Shown piece after piece: positions 44,385 through 55,822 of a stretch of 64,000 bases of DNA. Below the pieces are notes generated by a model that saw nothing but the letters and a program-made list of their open reading frames with translations, was not told the origin of the DNA and did not search any database. The translations under genes were made by a program, and so were the position numbers. The stretch lies in contig JAFKAC010000065.1 in assembly GCA_025766275.1 (NCBI GenBank), positions 1 through 64,000 of the forward strand, read 5' to 3'. Position 1 is the stretch's first letter. Every line of letters begins with the position of its first letter. This DNA is from Lactarius indigo. Lineage: Eukaryota; Basidiomycota; Agaricomycetes; Russulales; Russulaceae.

Positions 44385-44475
44385 GAATCAAAGTTTATTT
44401 TTGGTTCCGAGTTTGTGGATGGTGGACACGTGATGTCATGTGACGTGTTAGGGGGGGGGTTGAGCTAGGCCAGTT
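44385..44475 (-). repeat. MULE-like right terminal inverted repeat
   Basis: The reverse complement of the left inverted repeat. It is followed by the second GGCTGTTAC (44476-44484), after which unit-shared sequence (CTCCAAAAAAGGAAGTG) resumes. Confidence 0.8.
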
Positions 44476-44484
44476 GGCTGTTAC

Positions 44485-44850
44485 AGTACAGTTCACTCCA
44501 AAAAAGGAAGTGAAACGAGCACTGCCCTTCCAGTGTCTGCACAGTACACTAACTTGAGGCTAAAGACACCTGGTAACGATACCTTCTGTACAGCCTCGTT
44601 TATATCAATTACTACTGTATTCCATATAGATACAGATTACGGTGCACACAATGATTCACACAGCGATAATCAATATATGTCGCACAGCAATCCGGTGGTC
44701 GTTGGCATGTCTGCCACCATGTGTAAGCAGCAAGTATCCCTACCACACTCAAAACCTTGATTAGCACCGCATGACGTGATATCTTCATGTTCGAGCGTGT
44801 TTTATATAAGGATGCGCTTGCAATTTCTGCCCCCTTTTGTTCTTCCCCTC
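44485..44850 (+). promoter_or_regulatory. 5' flank and promoter of F-box gene D
   Basis: Homologous to the flanks of genes B and C. Here the TATA box is perfect (TATATAA at 44803-44809), 48 nt before the ATG; in B and C it reads ACATAA. The short spacing implies a 5' UTR of about 15-20 nt. Confidence 0.55.
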
Positions 44851-47800
44851 ATGCATCCTCGAAAGTAAGTGATCTGGCGCTTTGTACACCATCGCGCGAG
44901 GTGACATTGTGTCTACAGAGCCCCCAATAGACGCGCCCGTACACGGCACTTGTCGCGCCCTCAGACCGTTACCGCACCAAACGAATACCCTGGAAATGGT
45001 ACAGATTTCGTGCAGTGCTTGCGCCATTCGCTGACGTGTCCCCTTTCCGGACAAGTGACCATCGGGAAGCTTTCTGACGAAGTGCTTCTGAACATATTCC
45101 GTTATTGTCTGGACGCTTCTCCGCGATTTTGGCCCAGGCTTGTGCATATATGTCGCAAGTGGAGACATATCGTATTTTCGTCTCAGCGGATTCTACATCT
45201 TCGACTGTTCTGTACCCACGGAACGCCTGTCTTGAAGGCTCTAGATTGCTGGCCATCCCTGCCTATTGTCTTAGAGTACTGGGGGTCTCCTGCGCTCGAT
45301 CCGCCTTCTTCCGAGGACGAGGACAACATCCTAGCTGCACTGAAGCTGTCTGATCGTGTTAGGTCTATTAGCCTCACCGTCACAAGATCGCTCCTGGAAA
45401 AACTTTTCGCAAACCAGGAGCCGTTCTCTCAATTAGAGGAGCTTTTTATTCTGTCAAGAGATAACGTGCAGGCGACCCTGCCCAGCACTTTTCGGTGGGG
45501 CCCACGCCTCCGTAGACTTCACCTGACTGGGATCGGCTTTCCCTCACTGGCATCCCTCCAGCACCTTACTTCTTCCGAGGACCTTGTCGATATTCGCCTT
45601 CACGACATCTCCAATAGTGGATTTCTGTCATCGAAGGCGCTTTCGAATACCTTATCCGGAATGACCCATCTTCAATCACTTTCACTCCATTTTCTTTCTA
45701 CCACCAATCGCGTTACCATCTCCCTATGGTCCGGGGAACGCGTTATTCTCCCTGCTCTCATCCACCTTGATTTTCGAGGAGACACCGGGTACTTGGAAGA
45801 CCTTCTAGGGAGAATTGATGCTCCTCGTCTCGGGAATATCGAAATTACATTCCTCGATGAGCCCATCTTTAGCGTTTCAAATCCTCGCCAATTCCGGATA
45901 GGAATGCAGACAGGTCGTCAGGCAGATATTCTGTTCTCTGAGCATTCCGTCTTCATTTCCTTAGGCCGGCCAGGTCTTATGTGCCTTAAATTGCAAGTAT
46001 TCTGCGGGCCATTAAGCCGACAGCTGTTCTCCATAGCTCAAATCTGCGGTCGCTTTCCCGCTTTCCTTCTTGTGAAAGATCTACGCATCGATGCGACGCG
46101 ACTATCAAGCAAACAGGTTCAAGTTGGCGACGGGCAATGGTCAAAGCTTTTCCGCTCATTCACAGGCACGAAGAGGTTTTATGTGGTTGGGAACGAGTCG
46201 ATAAACGTCGTGCGTGCTTTGCAACCGCTGGATACGTGGCACCAAACTGTGCTACCTTCCCTGCACGGGCTCTACATAGCGCAGCCTGGGCCTCGTCAGG
46301 CGCCTTTGAGGGAAGCCGTAGTGTCACTCATGACCTCACGCCGGCTCTCCGGTCACCCGATAAGGGTGGAATATGAACCACTACATCACATCAGCCAACT
46401 GCCTGGAACAGGTACTATGTATGCCCAGTGCCTCCTCCCCACGCTAACATGTCTTGAGCAGGACCCTCATCTCAGCGGGTGACGATTGAGGTGCTCTCCG
46501 ATGACGACCTTCTGAACATATTTCGACATTACCTGGATGGTTCCCCGCTATTTTGGCCTACCCTCACACATGTATGCCAAAAATGGCGTCGGATCGTACG
46601 TGCATCGCCTCTGGGTCTAGATCTTCGACTCTACTGCACATATGGAACACCTGTCTTGAAGACCCTAAATTTCTGGCCGGCTTTACCTATCATCGTACAG
46701 TACGGGGGGTCTCGGACTCTCGACACTCCCACTGCCGAGGACGAAGACAACATCGTGGCCGCATTGAGGCACTCTGATTATGTATGCTCCATCGACCTCA
46801 CGATCACAACTTCTCTTCTGGCAAAGTTATGCGCCGTCGAAAAGCCGTTTTCGACATTAGAAGAGCTTGTTCTTCGATCCCTGGATAACGTGCAGCTGAC
46901 CCTCCCCCGTACTCTTACGTGGGGTACACGCCTGCGTAGTCTTCACTCAACCAGAATTGCCTTTCCCGCACTCCCACAGCTACTTTCTTCTTCAGAGAAC
47001 CTTGTAAACCTTCGACTTCACGAAATCCCAAGCAGTGGGTATATTTCGCCCAAAGCGTTAGCGAATGCTCTGTCCGGGACGATTCGACTTCAATCTCTTT
47101 TGCTCCATTTCCTTTCTCCCTCCTCCCGCCCTAGTCACGTCGGTATATCGCCATCACCTGGGGAACGCGTTGTCCTTCCCGCTCTTACCCACCTCAATTT
47201 TCGAGGATCCTCCGAGTATGTAAACGACCTCGTGACACGAATCGATGCTCCTCGTCTGGAAGATATCGAAGTCAAGTTCTTCAACCAGCTCATCTTCCAC
47301 ATTTCCCAACTCCGCTGCTTCATCGATTGGATTGAAATCCATAGATCACACTGTCGAGCAGACATTCTATCCTCCGAACACGCTATCTCCATCACCTTTA
47401 CCCAGCCAGAAGCCCGTGCACGGTTTGCATTGCAGATATCTTGCGAGCAGTTAGACTGGCAGTTGTCCTCCATGGCTCAAATATGCGATCAATTTTCTTC
47501 TTCAAGTTTCCTTTTTGGTGTAGGAGATCTATTCATTAATACGGTGCAGTCGTCGAGCTGGCAAGACGATCAAGAGGACGACGCGGACAGTGAACAATGG
47601 CCGGAGGTTATCCACTCGTTTCCCGGTGTTGAAAGGCTTTCTCTAGCTGGGAAACTGGTGACAAACATTTTGCGTACATTGCAAGCAGCCGACCGGGAGA
47701 CCAATCGTTTACCTGCCTTGAAATATCTCTGCGTACTGCGTGAAAATCATGTGCGGGGCAATTATGCGCTGCCATTTTCGCCGTGGCCGGCGCAGAGAAA

Positions 47801-47885
47801 TTTGCAGGATGCGATAAGAAACTTCGTTACTTCGCGTCAGCTCTCCGACCACCCCATACACGTGGAGTACATCGATGCAGATTAA
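44851..47885 (+). CDS. Double F-box gene D (4 exons, about 953 aa)
   Basis: Exons are 44851-44864, 44931-44998, 45056-46411 and 46462-47885; all phases match genes A-C. F-box 1 (KLSDEVLLNIFRYCL) is in exon 3 and F-box 2 (VLSDDDLLNIFRHYL) at the start of exon 4. Intron 3 is 50 nt with branch point CGCTAAC and acceptor GAGCAG. Each F-box is followed by a THGTPVLKALDCWP- or TYGTPVLKTLNFWP-type motif and a long leucine-rich body. It has the cleanest promoter of the array and ends at the family-typical VEYIDAD. Near 47735-47800 a short insert (ENHVRGNYALPFSPWPAQR) is not found in the other copies. An adaptor role in ubiquitin ligase complexes is inferred from the F-box. Confidence 0.87.
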
Positions 47886-48960
47886 CATAAGACGAAGATC
47901 CAGCCAGTAATCATAACAACATAGCCACGAAAAAAAGGACAACTGCCAAGACAACGACCGTAACACCAGTTCTACGGAGCGGCAAGACCCCAATCGGCGC
48001 TCAGGTGACCATTCGTCTCGAGCAGAGTGTGAAAAAGAATACCGTTTTTTCAATTCAGATTCATCGTCCCCACTCTTGTCCCCTTTCTTTTCATAACTAC
48101 CCCATCTACACCCAGACACCTTGACGTTTGGGTGTGCCCTCTCGGATCTCTCGGCATTCCTTCTACTTCTACTCATTCAAATAGTTGCGGTATTCTGCCA
48201 GCAATTTTTGCATCGGGAACATCTTTGGATTTCCCCCCGCACCGTCGCAGACTTTTTTTTCTTTAATATATTTTTATGTGTCGTGAGACCTCCCTGTGGG
48301 AAGGCCGTCGATAAAACCGATTGTTTTGGGTTGGTGCGTACTACGTCTGTCAATACACTTGAGTCTCTGCGATTGCACTCTGGGTGGCCCTACGCGATCT
48401 GACTCGGAGTCGACCTGCATAGCTCTTGCCCCAAGTTGCCCTATGTCACTTCGCTCGTATGCAGCCATACACTGGTATACAACAGCAGCATTTATTTCAT
48501 CCCTGACGACTTCGAGTCGGTCCCACTCCGCAGTATAGTATCTTTTTTGTGGGTGTCGCCGATGAGTCAAACGTTCTTTTCTCATGTCCCTTCTGGGCCT
48601 CAATACTTGAATATATCTACCGCATCTAACACGGCCTGGCTTCTGGTGATTCGTCCTCATGTCATCCTTCATCATTCAATCAAACCTCAAATGGGCAGAG
48701 AACAAGAGACTCTAGCCATGCGGAGAGTCTTGCCATACGTTGTCACACGGCCAGTCGGTGATGCCCACAGTGAAATCGTTCTAGCCAATGACACAGGGGA
48801 CTGGAATGGTAATGGAGAGGGAGAGATAACGAAGATGCTGAGTAACGAGCGTGCGATGAGGAAGTAACGTAGCCGACCAACAGCACGAACGAGCGACGAC
48901 GAGACCAGAAAAATAGCTATGTGGAAAGAGAAAAAGAGGGACATATGCATAATACAATAC
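47886..48960. other. Intergenic, gene D 3' flank
   Basis: No gene recognised. The first 200 bp align with the extended coding tail of gene A but are interrupted by stops here. A T-rich stretch lies at 48250-48280. From about 48805 the unit-shared flank of the kinase pseudogene begins. Confidence 0.4.
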
Positions 48961-48969
48961 ATACCGCAC

Positions 48970-50497
48970 CGACACGTCTCGTGTTTTGTTTTGCTGCTCC
49001 TCAGCGCCGTCCCGTGCCGGCACCAGGCTGCCACGGGGTATCCCCAACATGCAAACGCGGCGAAAGCCCACGCGTCGTCCCAGCGCCCAACTCAGCGCCC
49101 GCACTGTCACACGCGGATTATTCATCGGGCCAGTGCCCAGCGGCGGCGACGGCGTGCCGATGCCCGACGTATCGCTGGCCGTGCGGCACGTCGTGCGTCT
49201 CTTCGGCGCGATCGAGCTCTTGGGCGTATCTACTCCCCTGAGGGAGGGCTTGAGCGTCGTCTTTGCGCCGGAGCGCCGCGACCGTCTCGTGTATCCCGTA
49301 GCGCTCTACGAGTAGCGCGCGATTCGGATGGACGAGGCAGACCCGGGCCGCACACAGGATCCGGAGCAGGTTCAGCTTCTCCGTAACGCGTCGGAAGAAC
49401 TGCGCTATGGCGATGCCGATCGCGATTGGCGTCGAGTGCCGGCAAATTTTGAGGAAAGGACCGAGCAGGTTCTCGAATGAGCCCGCTTTGGCGGAGACAA
49501 AACACTTGAGGAGAGCGTCGAGCGACTTGAGCTTCGCTACCTCTTTCTCTACCCGGGCGGTCTCCTCTTGAAGCCTTGAAAACGGGGGAGGGATCAATCG
49601 ACGCGTTCCGGGACGCGGAAATCGGAACCGTCGTCGCGAGCGGCGTACTCACCATACTAGAATAGATTCGAGAGGGCTCACTTGAAAGTAGGGACCCATC
49701 AGAAGCCTGATATATACCGCAAGACCATCGTGCTGTCGTAGCAATATCCAGCAGCTCTTCCCGGCGCTCGTAAGTCGCATAGAGTAGAGGGGAAAGTGCT
49801 TGAGGAGGAAAGCCGACTAGATGAGGTGCATCCGTAACGGTATTACACCGGCCTGCACGACCTCTTCCTGTCTGCCCTTGTTCAATCGACACAAGTTGTA
49901 GTACGTCTGGAGGATATGATTTGACATTTCCTGCGAATAAAAAGCAATATATCAGCACCGGGATGAAACTAACTTTTCATCGATGTACTGTGCCGTGAGA
50001 TCCTGAACTCTGCTCCATTTCTCGTCAAGGATTCGGGTCAGGATCTAAACAGTATTTGCATTGTACAGCACTTCGAGTAATATCCCAGTCATCGACAGAT
50101 GCTTAATGGCCTTGAGCATGTGGATCAGGTACTCTGGCTTGAGGAGTTCGCAAGTTCGCACCAACCCTGCAAGTGGCCCGTCTCTGCTAGTTGTACAGGG
50201 TCAATAGTGAACAGCACGTACGTCGGACGACTTTCCGTCTGCCGAGCACGTTGCGAATGTGGACATCGGACTGGGACACCAGACAGAAGACAAGAAGGAT
50301 CTGGATGACCTTGTGCTTCATGGCTTCATGTCCGCCATAGCCTCACCGCGACTTGCCATTACACTCAGAAGTGCGGATTTACAGCAGATTGAGCAGGCCT
50401 CCTATAATGAAGAGCCGGCAAAAATCACTCCTCGTGGAGGTCGGACTCTCCAGATCGGACACCTTCCTGATCTTGTTGAACACGTGTACAATTAGCT
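48970..50497 (-). pseudogene. Cdc15/SepH-type kinase C-terminal fragment, copy 4 (cut by Gypsy-3)
   Basis: Minus-strand motifs: LQEETARVEKEVAKLKSLDALLKCFVSAKAGSFENLLGPFLKIC over the last exons, LNLLRIL, VHPNRALLVERYGIHETVAALRRKD. Introns are retained and the LLDLL stop is shared with copies 1 and 3. Its 5' end is cut at 50497 by the LTR of Gypsy-3; the part that in copies 1-3 continues with LPGEDFAEQ-like sequence is missing from this window. Confidence 0.65.
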
Positions 50498-50789
50498 TGC
50501 TGGAAGCCCGCTGAGTAGGGCGGACGACACTTAAGCTCAAACAGGGGCATAACAGGAACCAAGCGTGGTTATTCAGACACAGGAAGATCTCGTGATACAC
50601 GTATAAGAGAAAGTAAAAGGGAGGAGAAGAAAGGGAAGATAAAAGATAATCTCTAGGGCAGCTTTAGCAGGGGTTTATATACGGCCATGGTTGTATTCCA
50701 GAGTCGTTGTCAGTTGTTTGTCAGCGTGAGCAGGTGATTGTCAACGTGAGCAGGTGATTGTCGGTACATGAGTAAGCAGTAGGCTTGCA
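50498..50789 (-). repeat. Gypsy-3 3' LTR (about 292 bp)
   Basis: On the minus strand it reads TGCAAGCC...TTCCAGCA after the purine-rich ACCGGGGAGGGG. TATATAAA lies at about 50676-50683 (minus). The interior has two copies of CAATCACCTGCTCACG. The outer boundary is set by the TG/CA ends and the loss of kinase homology. Confidence 0.65.
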
Positions 50790-50848
50790 CCCCTCCCCGG
50801 TATGGTTAAAGAAAAGAAAGAAAAAGGTGAAGGAAGGGTGTAAGGTAA

Positions 50849-52500
50849 TCATGCACGCAAAGGGGGGATGGTAATGGTGAGTCTTGGGGTGGTGTTGTTT
50901 GACGTTTCATTGGTCTGGTGGTCTTTCTTCCAGGCTTGCCAGACGTCCAACGCCTCGCAGTCTTCAAGTTCTCTGGACGGCAACCATTTATCTCCTTCGG
51001 GACCTTCGCCACACCAGCGGACGAGGTATTGTGTTCCTTTCCTGCGGCGCCATTCGTCAATGATTTTGTCCACCCAAAATTCTGGTTCACCATCTAGTAT
51101 CACAGGTTCTGGTGGGTTGAGCGCACGTTGGGGGAAAAGTTTGTTGTCATTTTCGTTGAATGGTAGAATCTCCGACGTGTGGAAGACAGGAAAAGTGTGC
51201 GGGTTCTCAGGCATGTCTAGCGTGACTGTGGAGTGCACCTCATCAGTGGAGAGTACACGGTATGGGCCATCGAAGCGGGGCATGAACTTAGCTGCTCTTG
51301 GCCCTTCGCCCTTTTGTATTCTCGGCACCTGTGTGCTGTTGACAGTATGACACGGTCTCCCATATGAAAAGGAAAAACGAGTTGCCGATTCTTGTTGGCT
51401 TGGTGGGCTTGTGTGACTTTCGCAGCTAGGAGGTTGTCTTGGGCTTCAAGTTCAAGGCTTTGCATTCTTTCCACGATGTCACGCGCCTTCGTGTCTTCTT
51501 CTGTGTCGTCCAGTTGTGGGAGTATCGGTGGCAACAACCGTGGCGATTTTCCAAACCGGAGTTGGAATGCCGTGTATCCCGTAGACACGTTTACCGTGTT
51601 CATAATGTCGAACCGTATCTTTGGTAGTAGTTGTGCCCATCCCCGTTGATCACGTTCAACTGCCAATCATATGCACTGGATGACAGTTTTGTTGGTTCGC
51701 TCACTAGCTCCGTCTGTTTGTGGGTGATACGCTGTGGACATCTTTAGCTGTATTCTGGTTAGTTTGTGTAGTGCTCGCCAGAAGCGTGATAGGAATAGTT
51801 TATCTCGGTCAGAGACAATATCCAGTGGCAGGCTGTTCTCACAGTACCAGTGCGTGAAGAATAGCTCTGCTAGTTTCTTGGCTGTTAGCATTGTTGATGT
51901 CGGGATGATTCGTATGTCGGAACCCAGCCGGTCTGTAAACGTTACTATGCAATCATAAGCTTTGTCGGGGGGGAGTGGGCCAATGAAGTTGATGGCAACT
52001 GAGTCGCATCGTCGGTCTGGGATGGGTAGGGGGTGGAGAGGCCCAATAGGTTTTGCTGTAATTGATTTGTTGCGTTGGCAATCTGCGCAGGTGGGTATGT
52101 ATGCTTGTTCTAGTTCCTTGCGCATCCGTGGCCAGTAGTAAGAAGTACGCAGCGCGTCATATGTTTTTGTGGCACCAAAGTGTCCGAGCTTATTGTGGGC
52201 GAGGCGGAAGAGAGTCTCACGCACATTTCCACTGGGGGGAATTACAAGTCGGTCATCAATGAACCAGAAACCGTCTTTATGTTGCACGTTGCTCATGCCT
52301 GCGGCGGCGCTAGTGAGTTTTTCTATAAAGGGGTCTGTGGCGTAGCCTTTCCGTATTTCATCTAAGATGGCATCTTCAAGTTCGAAGCGGGAACAAATCG
52401 TCTTATGGTGTGTCTTTGAAAGTATAGCTGCGATTGTGGTTGTGGTGGGGTCCAGTAAACGTGACAGGGCGTCAGCGACGCTATTTTGGTCCCCTGGTAG
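50849..52500 (-). pseudogene. Gypsy-3 pol fragment (RNase H tail, integrase, chromodomain)
   Basis: Reading leftward: GDQNSVADALSRLL (RNase H end), integrase zinc finger (HNKLGHFGATKTYDALRTSYYWPRM...CADCQ), core with INFIGPLP, SDRDKLFLS and GASERTNK, then the C-terminal region (DRVILST) and a chromodomain (GTQYLVRWCGEGPEGDKW). TGA at 51669-51667 sits where Arg is expected (CIRLAVERDQ), fitting CGA to TGA. A frameshift near 51320 separates DRVILST from the PRIQKGEGPRAAKF segment. Confidence 0.8.
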
Positions 52501-52502
52501 GT

Positions 52503-53009
52503 TGTTACAATACGGACTTGGCAACTCATCACATACAACTCATGACTGGTTATGACTACGGTCCGGTATTGATATTAGTCATGGACCCTTACATCGCATC
52601 AGTCAGCATAGTAGTTTACACGTGATTGTGACTCATGTATGACTCATTCCTAGGATAGCTGTACTAGGGTTCGAGCTAGTTACGCTATTGGTTACTTACT
52701 ATTCCAGCGGCGCTTTAAAGCCCATGCGTATCTGTATAAGTAGTTGACTCGGAAGACCAAGAGTCCCCATCTTGGTCTTCTTCAATCCACCACTTGACTC
52801 ATCTTCTGTCTGCCTTAGCCTTCGGACTAAGTGTGCCTCTGCTCCTATCCACCAAGGGATAGTACTCTATCACTTTAGCTGCAGCGTGTGCAAGTGTGCC
52901 CCTGTTCAGCTTGCGTTGGGTTGACACGTGATCCCCATTCGCCCATCTTCGCTAAGTCGATTACACCCTCACAGAGTCCAAGTTGGACTAACGCCGGTGG
53001 AGCGTAACA
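52503..53009 (+). repeat. Gypsy-4 5' LTR (507 bp)
   Basis: Clearly homologous to the Gypsy-2 LTR (TGTTAC...GTAACA), with the same TATAAG box and AAGACCAAGA/TCTTGGTCTT hairpin, but many substitutions. Confidence 0.9.
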
Positions 53010-53029
53010 TTAAGACCAAGATCCTCATC

Positions 53030-55822
53030 GTGGCGTACTCGACCAGAGACCAGTGGACGTCCTTCCATCCCTATCACATTGAACGACGAGGAGATTGCAA
53101 CGTACCAACAAGATTCTTAGGAGCAGCTCAGTGGAGAGAAAGAGGAGAAGACACCAGGTATTTTGTAGAGTTTAACAGTCCTAACCATTTCCGACCCGTT
53201 GAGTTCAATTTCGAACACCTCTGTTGGGTCAAGATTACTTGGAATCCCATAGACCATTGCTGGGATATTGTATGACCAACAGGAAGAAACTACAACTGCG
53301 ATATCGACGCACGAGAACTTAACAGCTGCGCAGACTACGGTCCCATTGACGGACAAGCGCAAGAACACACCGACGAAGGTATTAGCGGAGAAGAAGCCTC
53401 CAAAAGCCAATCACCAAGCAGAGGGACAACGCCCACAGAAGAAGCTAGTCTGGGAGCTATCAGTGATCACATCATACAACAAACTGAGTCCTTGACCATT
53501 CATCAACCCGAACCAGAAGTAATTCATATCCACAGCCCAGCAGTCGTGATGGCAACAGCCACCATTACACGAGAAGAAGGGCAGCTCACTGCTGAAGAAA
53601 GGGATCAAATAGCCCTAGGAGAACAAAGACGCATTACAGAAGAGTCACGAGCAAATTTAGCTCCCATCAACCCTTACACCGGTCACCGAATGACTGACGA
53701 TGATGTGGCGATTCACCGTGCCATTGGACCAGACGTAGCAGATCCCCCTAGTGGGGGAGGCGGACCCCCTGGCGATTTACCAGGAGGAGGAGGACCGCCT
53801 GGGGGAAGACCCCCATCACGAGGACCCGGATTCGGAGGATTCCCTGGAGGATTTCCAGGAGGACCGCCAGGAGGAGGACCTCCGGGAGGAGGATTACCAG
53901 GTGCAGGCCCCATTATTTCCCCTCCAAGTAACAAATTAGCTGGCGAGGCACCCACAGTATTCGACGGAGAACGTGCAAAAGTCGAAGCGTTCCTCACTCA
54001 GTGGCACATCTACTGGGGCATGAACGCAGATGAGGGCATAATGGCCACGCCATACCGACGTGCCTTACTCTTCTTATCTTACATCAAAGGCATCAACGTC
54101 AGCGAATGGGTGCTGGCCATGCTCACCTGGCTCAATGGCCAGATACAGGCTGGAATACCCCGTACAAGCGAAGGACTATGGAACGAAGTCACGCGCAGCT
54201 TCATGCAGCGCTTCTGGAACACAATGGAGCAAGAGCAAGCTCAATATGAGCTTAAAAAGGGAGTTAAAATGATTGGGGGCAACCTAGATGAGTATTGCAC
54301 CCAATTTGAACAGTTAATACGCCGCACTCAATACAGACTCGACGATCCACAAACGCTTGATCTATTTGCGAGTGGATTACCAAAGGACCTATACGAAAAG
54401 GTCTACACCCTCGACAACCCTCGCAACTACCGCAAGTGGAAAGAAGCTGTCATGGTTTTGCCCCCTCGGTCCTGACAAACAGCCATACGAAGGACACAAT
54501 CACGTGAAGAAGAGGAGGATGAAGAAGAAAAGGCTGAGATAAGCCATAAACCAAGAGATAAGTGCCCCGGTCCGCGATATCACTGGACCTTCTGCAATGA
54601 TGCGCAGAATTGTAGGTTCCACCGGCCCAGATAAAGCAATATCCAAGTCGCCCATCACGTGACCCCGGCATGTGACCTGGCTAGAATGCACCGGAAGAGT
54701 CCAGATGAGCTTGTGCCTGGCTGACTGATGTTTGATACCTGATGACTGATACTGGCTGCAAGATGACTCATAGACGATTACACTGTTACGATAAGGATGA
54801 CTGATGCCTCATTCTGATTGGTCAACTGACTGTATGCTGACTGATGATTACACATTCCCGATGACACTCTTACTGTACGATTACTCACCCTAGGATCGTT
54901 GTATTAGGGTTTCTGAGTTCGAACCTTACCGTGGCTAGGGTATAAGTAGGGTAGCTTGTATCCCCGGTTCCCTAGCTTGAGATTTTGTGGAATTGTACTG
55001 GTTGTTCACCGTCTTCCCTCTATCTTTTGAGCTGTGTTGGCTGTCTGCCACTCCTTTGGGCTGTCTGCTCATTTCCCCTTTCCCCTCTTATCTGCCATTC
55101 TCTGCCTCTCAGCGCTTCTGTCTGATAGAAGGCTGCCAGTATTCTTGTCGACTAGGGGACACCTTGGCTGTACTTGCCCTTCCCCGTAAGTTGGCTGACG
55201 ACCTGGGGCATTGTGTTCCCGCAGTACCGTCCAAGTCGGACATTACGCCTGTACAAGTGTAACAGAAGCGGCTACTACCCGTCAACAACAATACCTTCAT
55301 CTTAAAGCGGTATTAAACAAAGGAGTTCCTCCGGGACAAGGACGACCACGACAACAACGGCAGTGGCAGGGACCACCAAGAAGCTCCTGGCAACCAAGAA
55401 ACCTGCCCCGAGACCCAAACGCCATGGATACCTCCGCGGACCGAATTTGAGGGCAACTTGCAGGAGCAGAAGACATACTCGCCCCTCGTCCACTGTACCG
55501 ACCAAGGGGAGGATTCCTCCAAAGAGGAGGAGGATGCAATAACCAAAGGCCAGTCACATGTTATAATTGTGGAAAGGACAGACACATGGCCCGCGATTGC
55601 AGACAACCACGAGGGGGATATCAACCCCAAGCATCAACCAGCCAGTATATCGACACCGACTATCATCAACAAGAACCAGAGGTCGCTACCAGGGCGGTCC
55701 AAGACGCACCCCCTCAACAGCGCGCCAGTGACTGGCTTAACGGAGTAGCAGGAGAATCGGACGACGTAAAAGACATTATCCTCCAGCAATTGTGGAAAAA
55801 GGAGGGTTTTCAGGACACCTGA
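53030..55822 (+). pseudogene. gag: Gypsy-4 gag, broken by CGA-to-TGA stops and a solo LTR
   Basis: Aligns with Gypsy-2 gag from the same GTG. TGA at about 53273 (GTATGACC; GTACGACC in Gypsy-2) and at 55448 (TTTGAGG; TTCGAGG in Gypsy-2) are CpG decay. The two Arg codons that are stops in Gypsy-2 are intact here, so the two copies complement each other in showing the ancestral frame. The Gly/Pro-rich linker is slightly longer. The solo LTR splits the capsid C-terminal part. The CCHC knuckle reads CYNCGKDRHMARDC, with Gly to Arg. Confidence 0.85.
54448..55264 (+). repeat. Solo LTR (817 bp) of another LTR element
   Basis: It begins TGTCATGG and ends GTGTAACA, flanked by GAAGC at 54443-54447 and 55265-55269. 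Removing it restores the gag frame shared with Gypsy-2 (WKEA...). A GGTATAAGTAGGG promoter-like stretch lies at about 54938. It is probably left by LTR-LTR recombination of a full element; orientation is assumed from the TATA-like motif. Confidence 0.85.

Larger units (their letters stand above)
34820..44475. mobile_element. MULE-like non-autonomous DNA element with internal minisatellite
   Basis: Inverted repeats of about 90 bp run from 34820 rightward and from 44475 leftward: AACTGNCCTNGCTCAAC, a C-run, TAACACGTCACATGACATCACGTG, then CCACAAACTCGGAACC. The 9-bp duplication and long inverted repeats are the pattern of Mutator-like elements. The interior without Gypsy-2 is only about 1.8 kb, GC-rich tandem repeat with AT-rich edges, and shows no transposase, so movement would need a helper elsewhere. 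The superfamily is inferred from end structure alone. Confidence 0.7.
50498..52502 (-). mobile_element. Gypsy-3, truncated minus-strand chromodomain Gypsy (3' part only in view)
   Basis: The 3' LTR is at 50498-50789 and pol sequence follows to 52502, where Gypsy-4 interrupts it within the RNase H/integrase junction (GDQNSVADALSR). The remainder should lie beyond the right end of Gypsy-4, outside the window. Its integrase and chromodomain differ clearly from Gypsy-1 and Gypsy-2, so it is a separate family. Confidence 0.8.
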
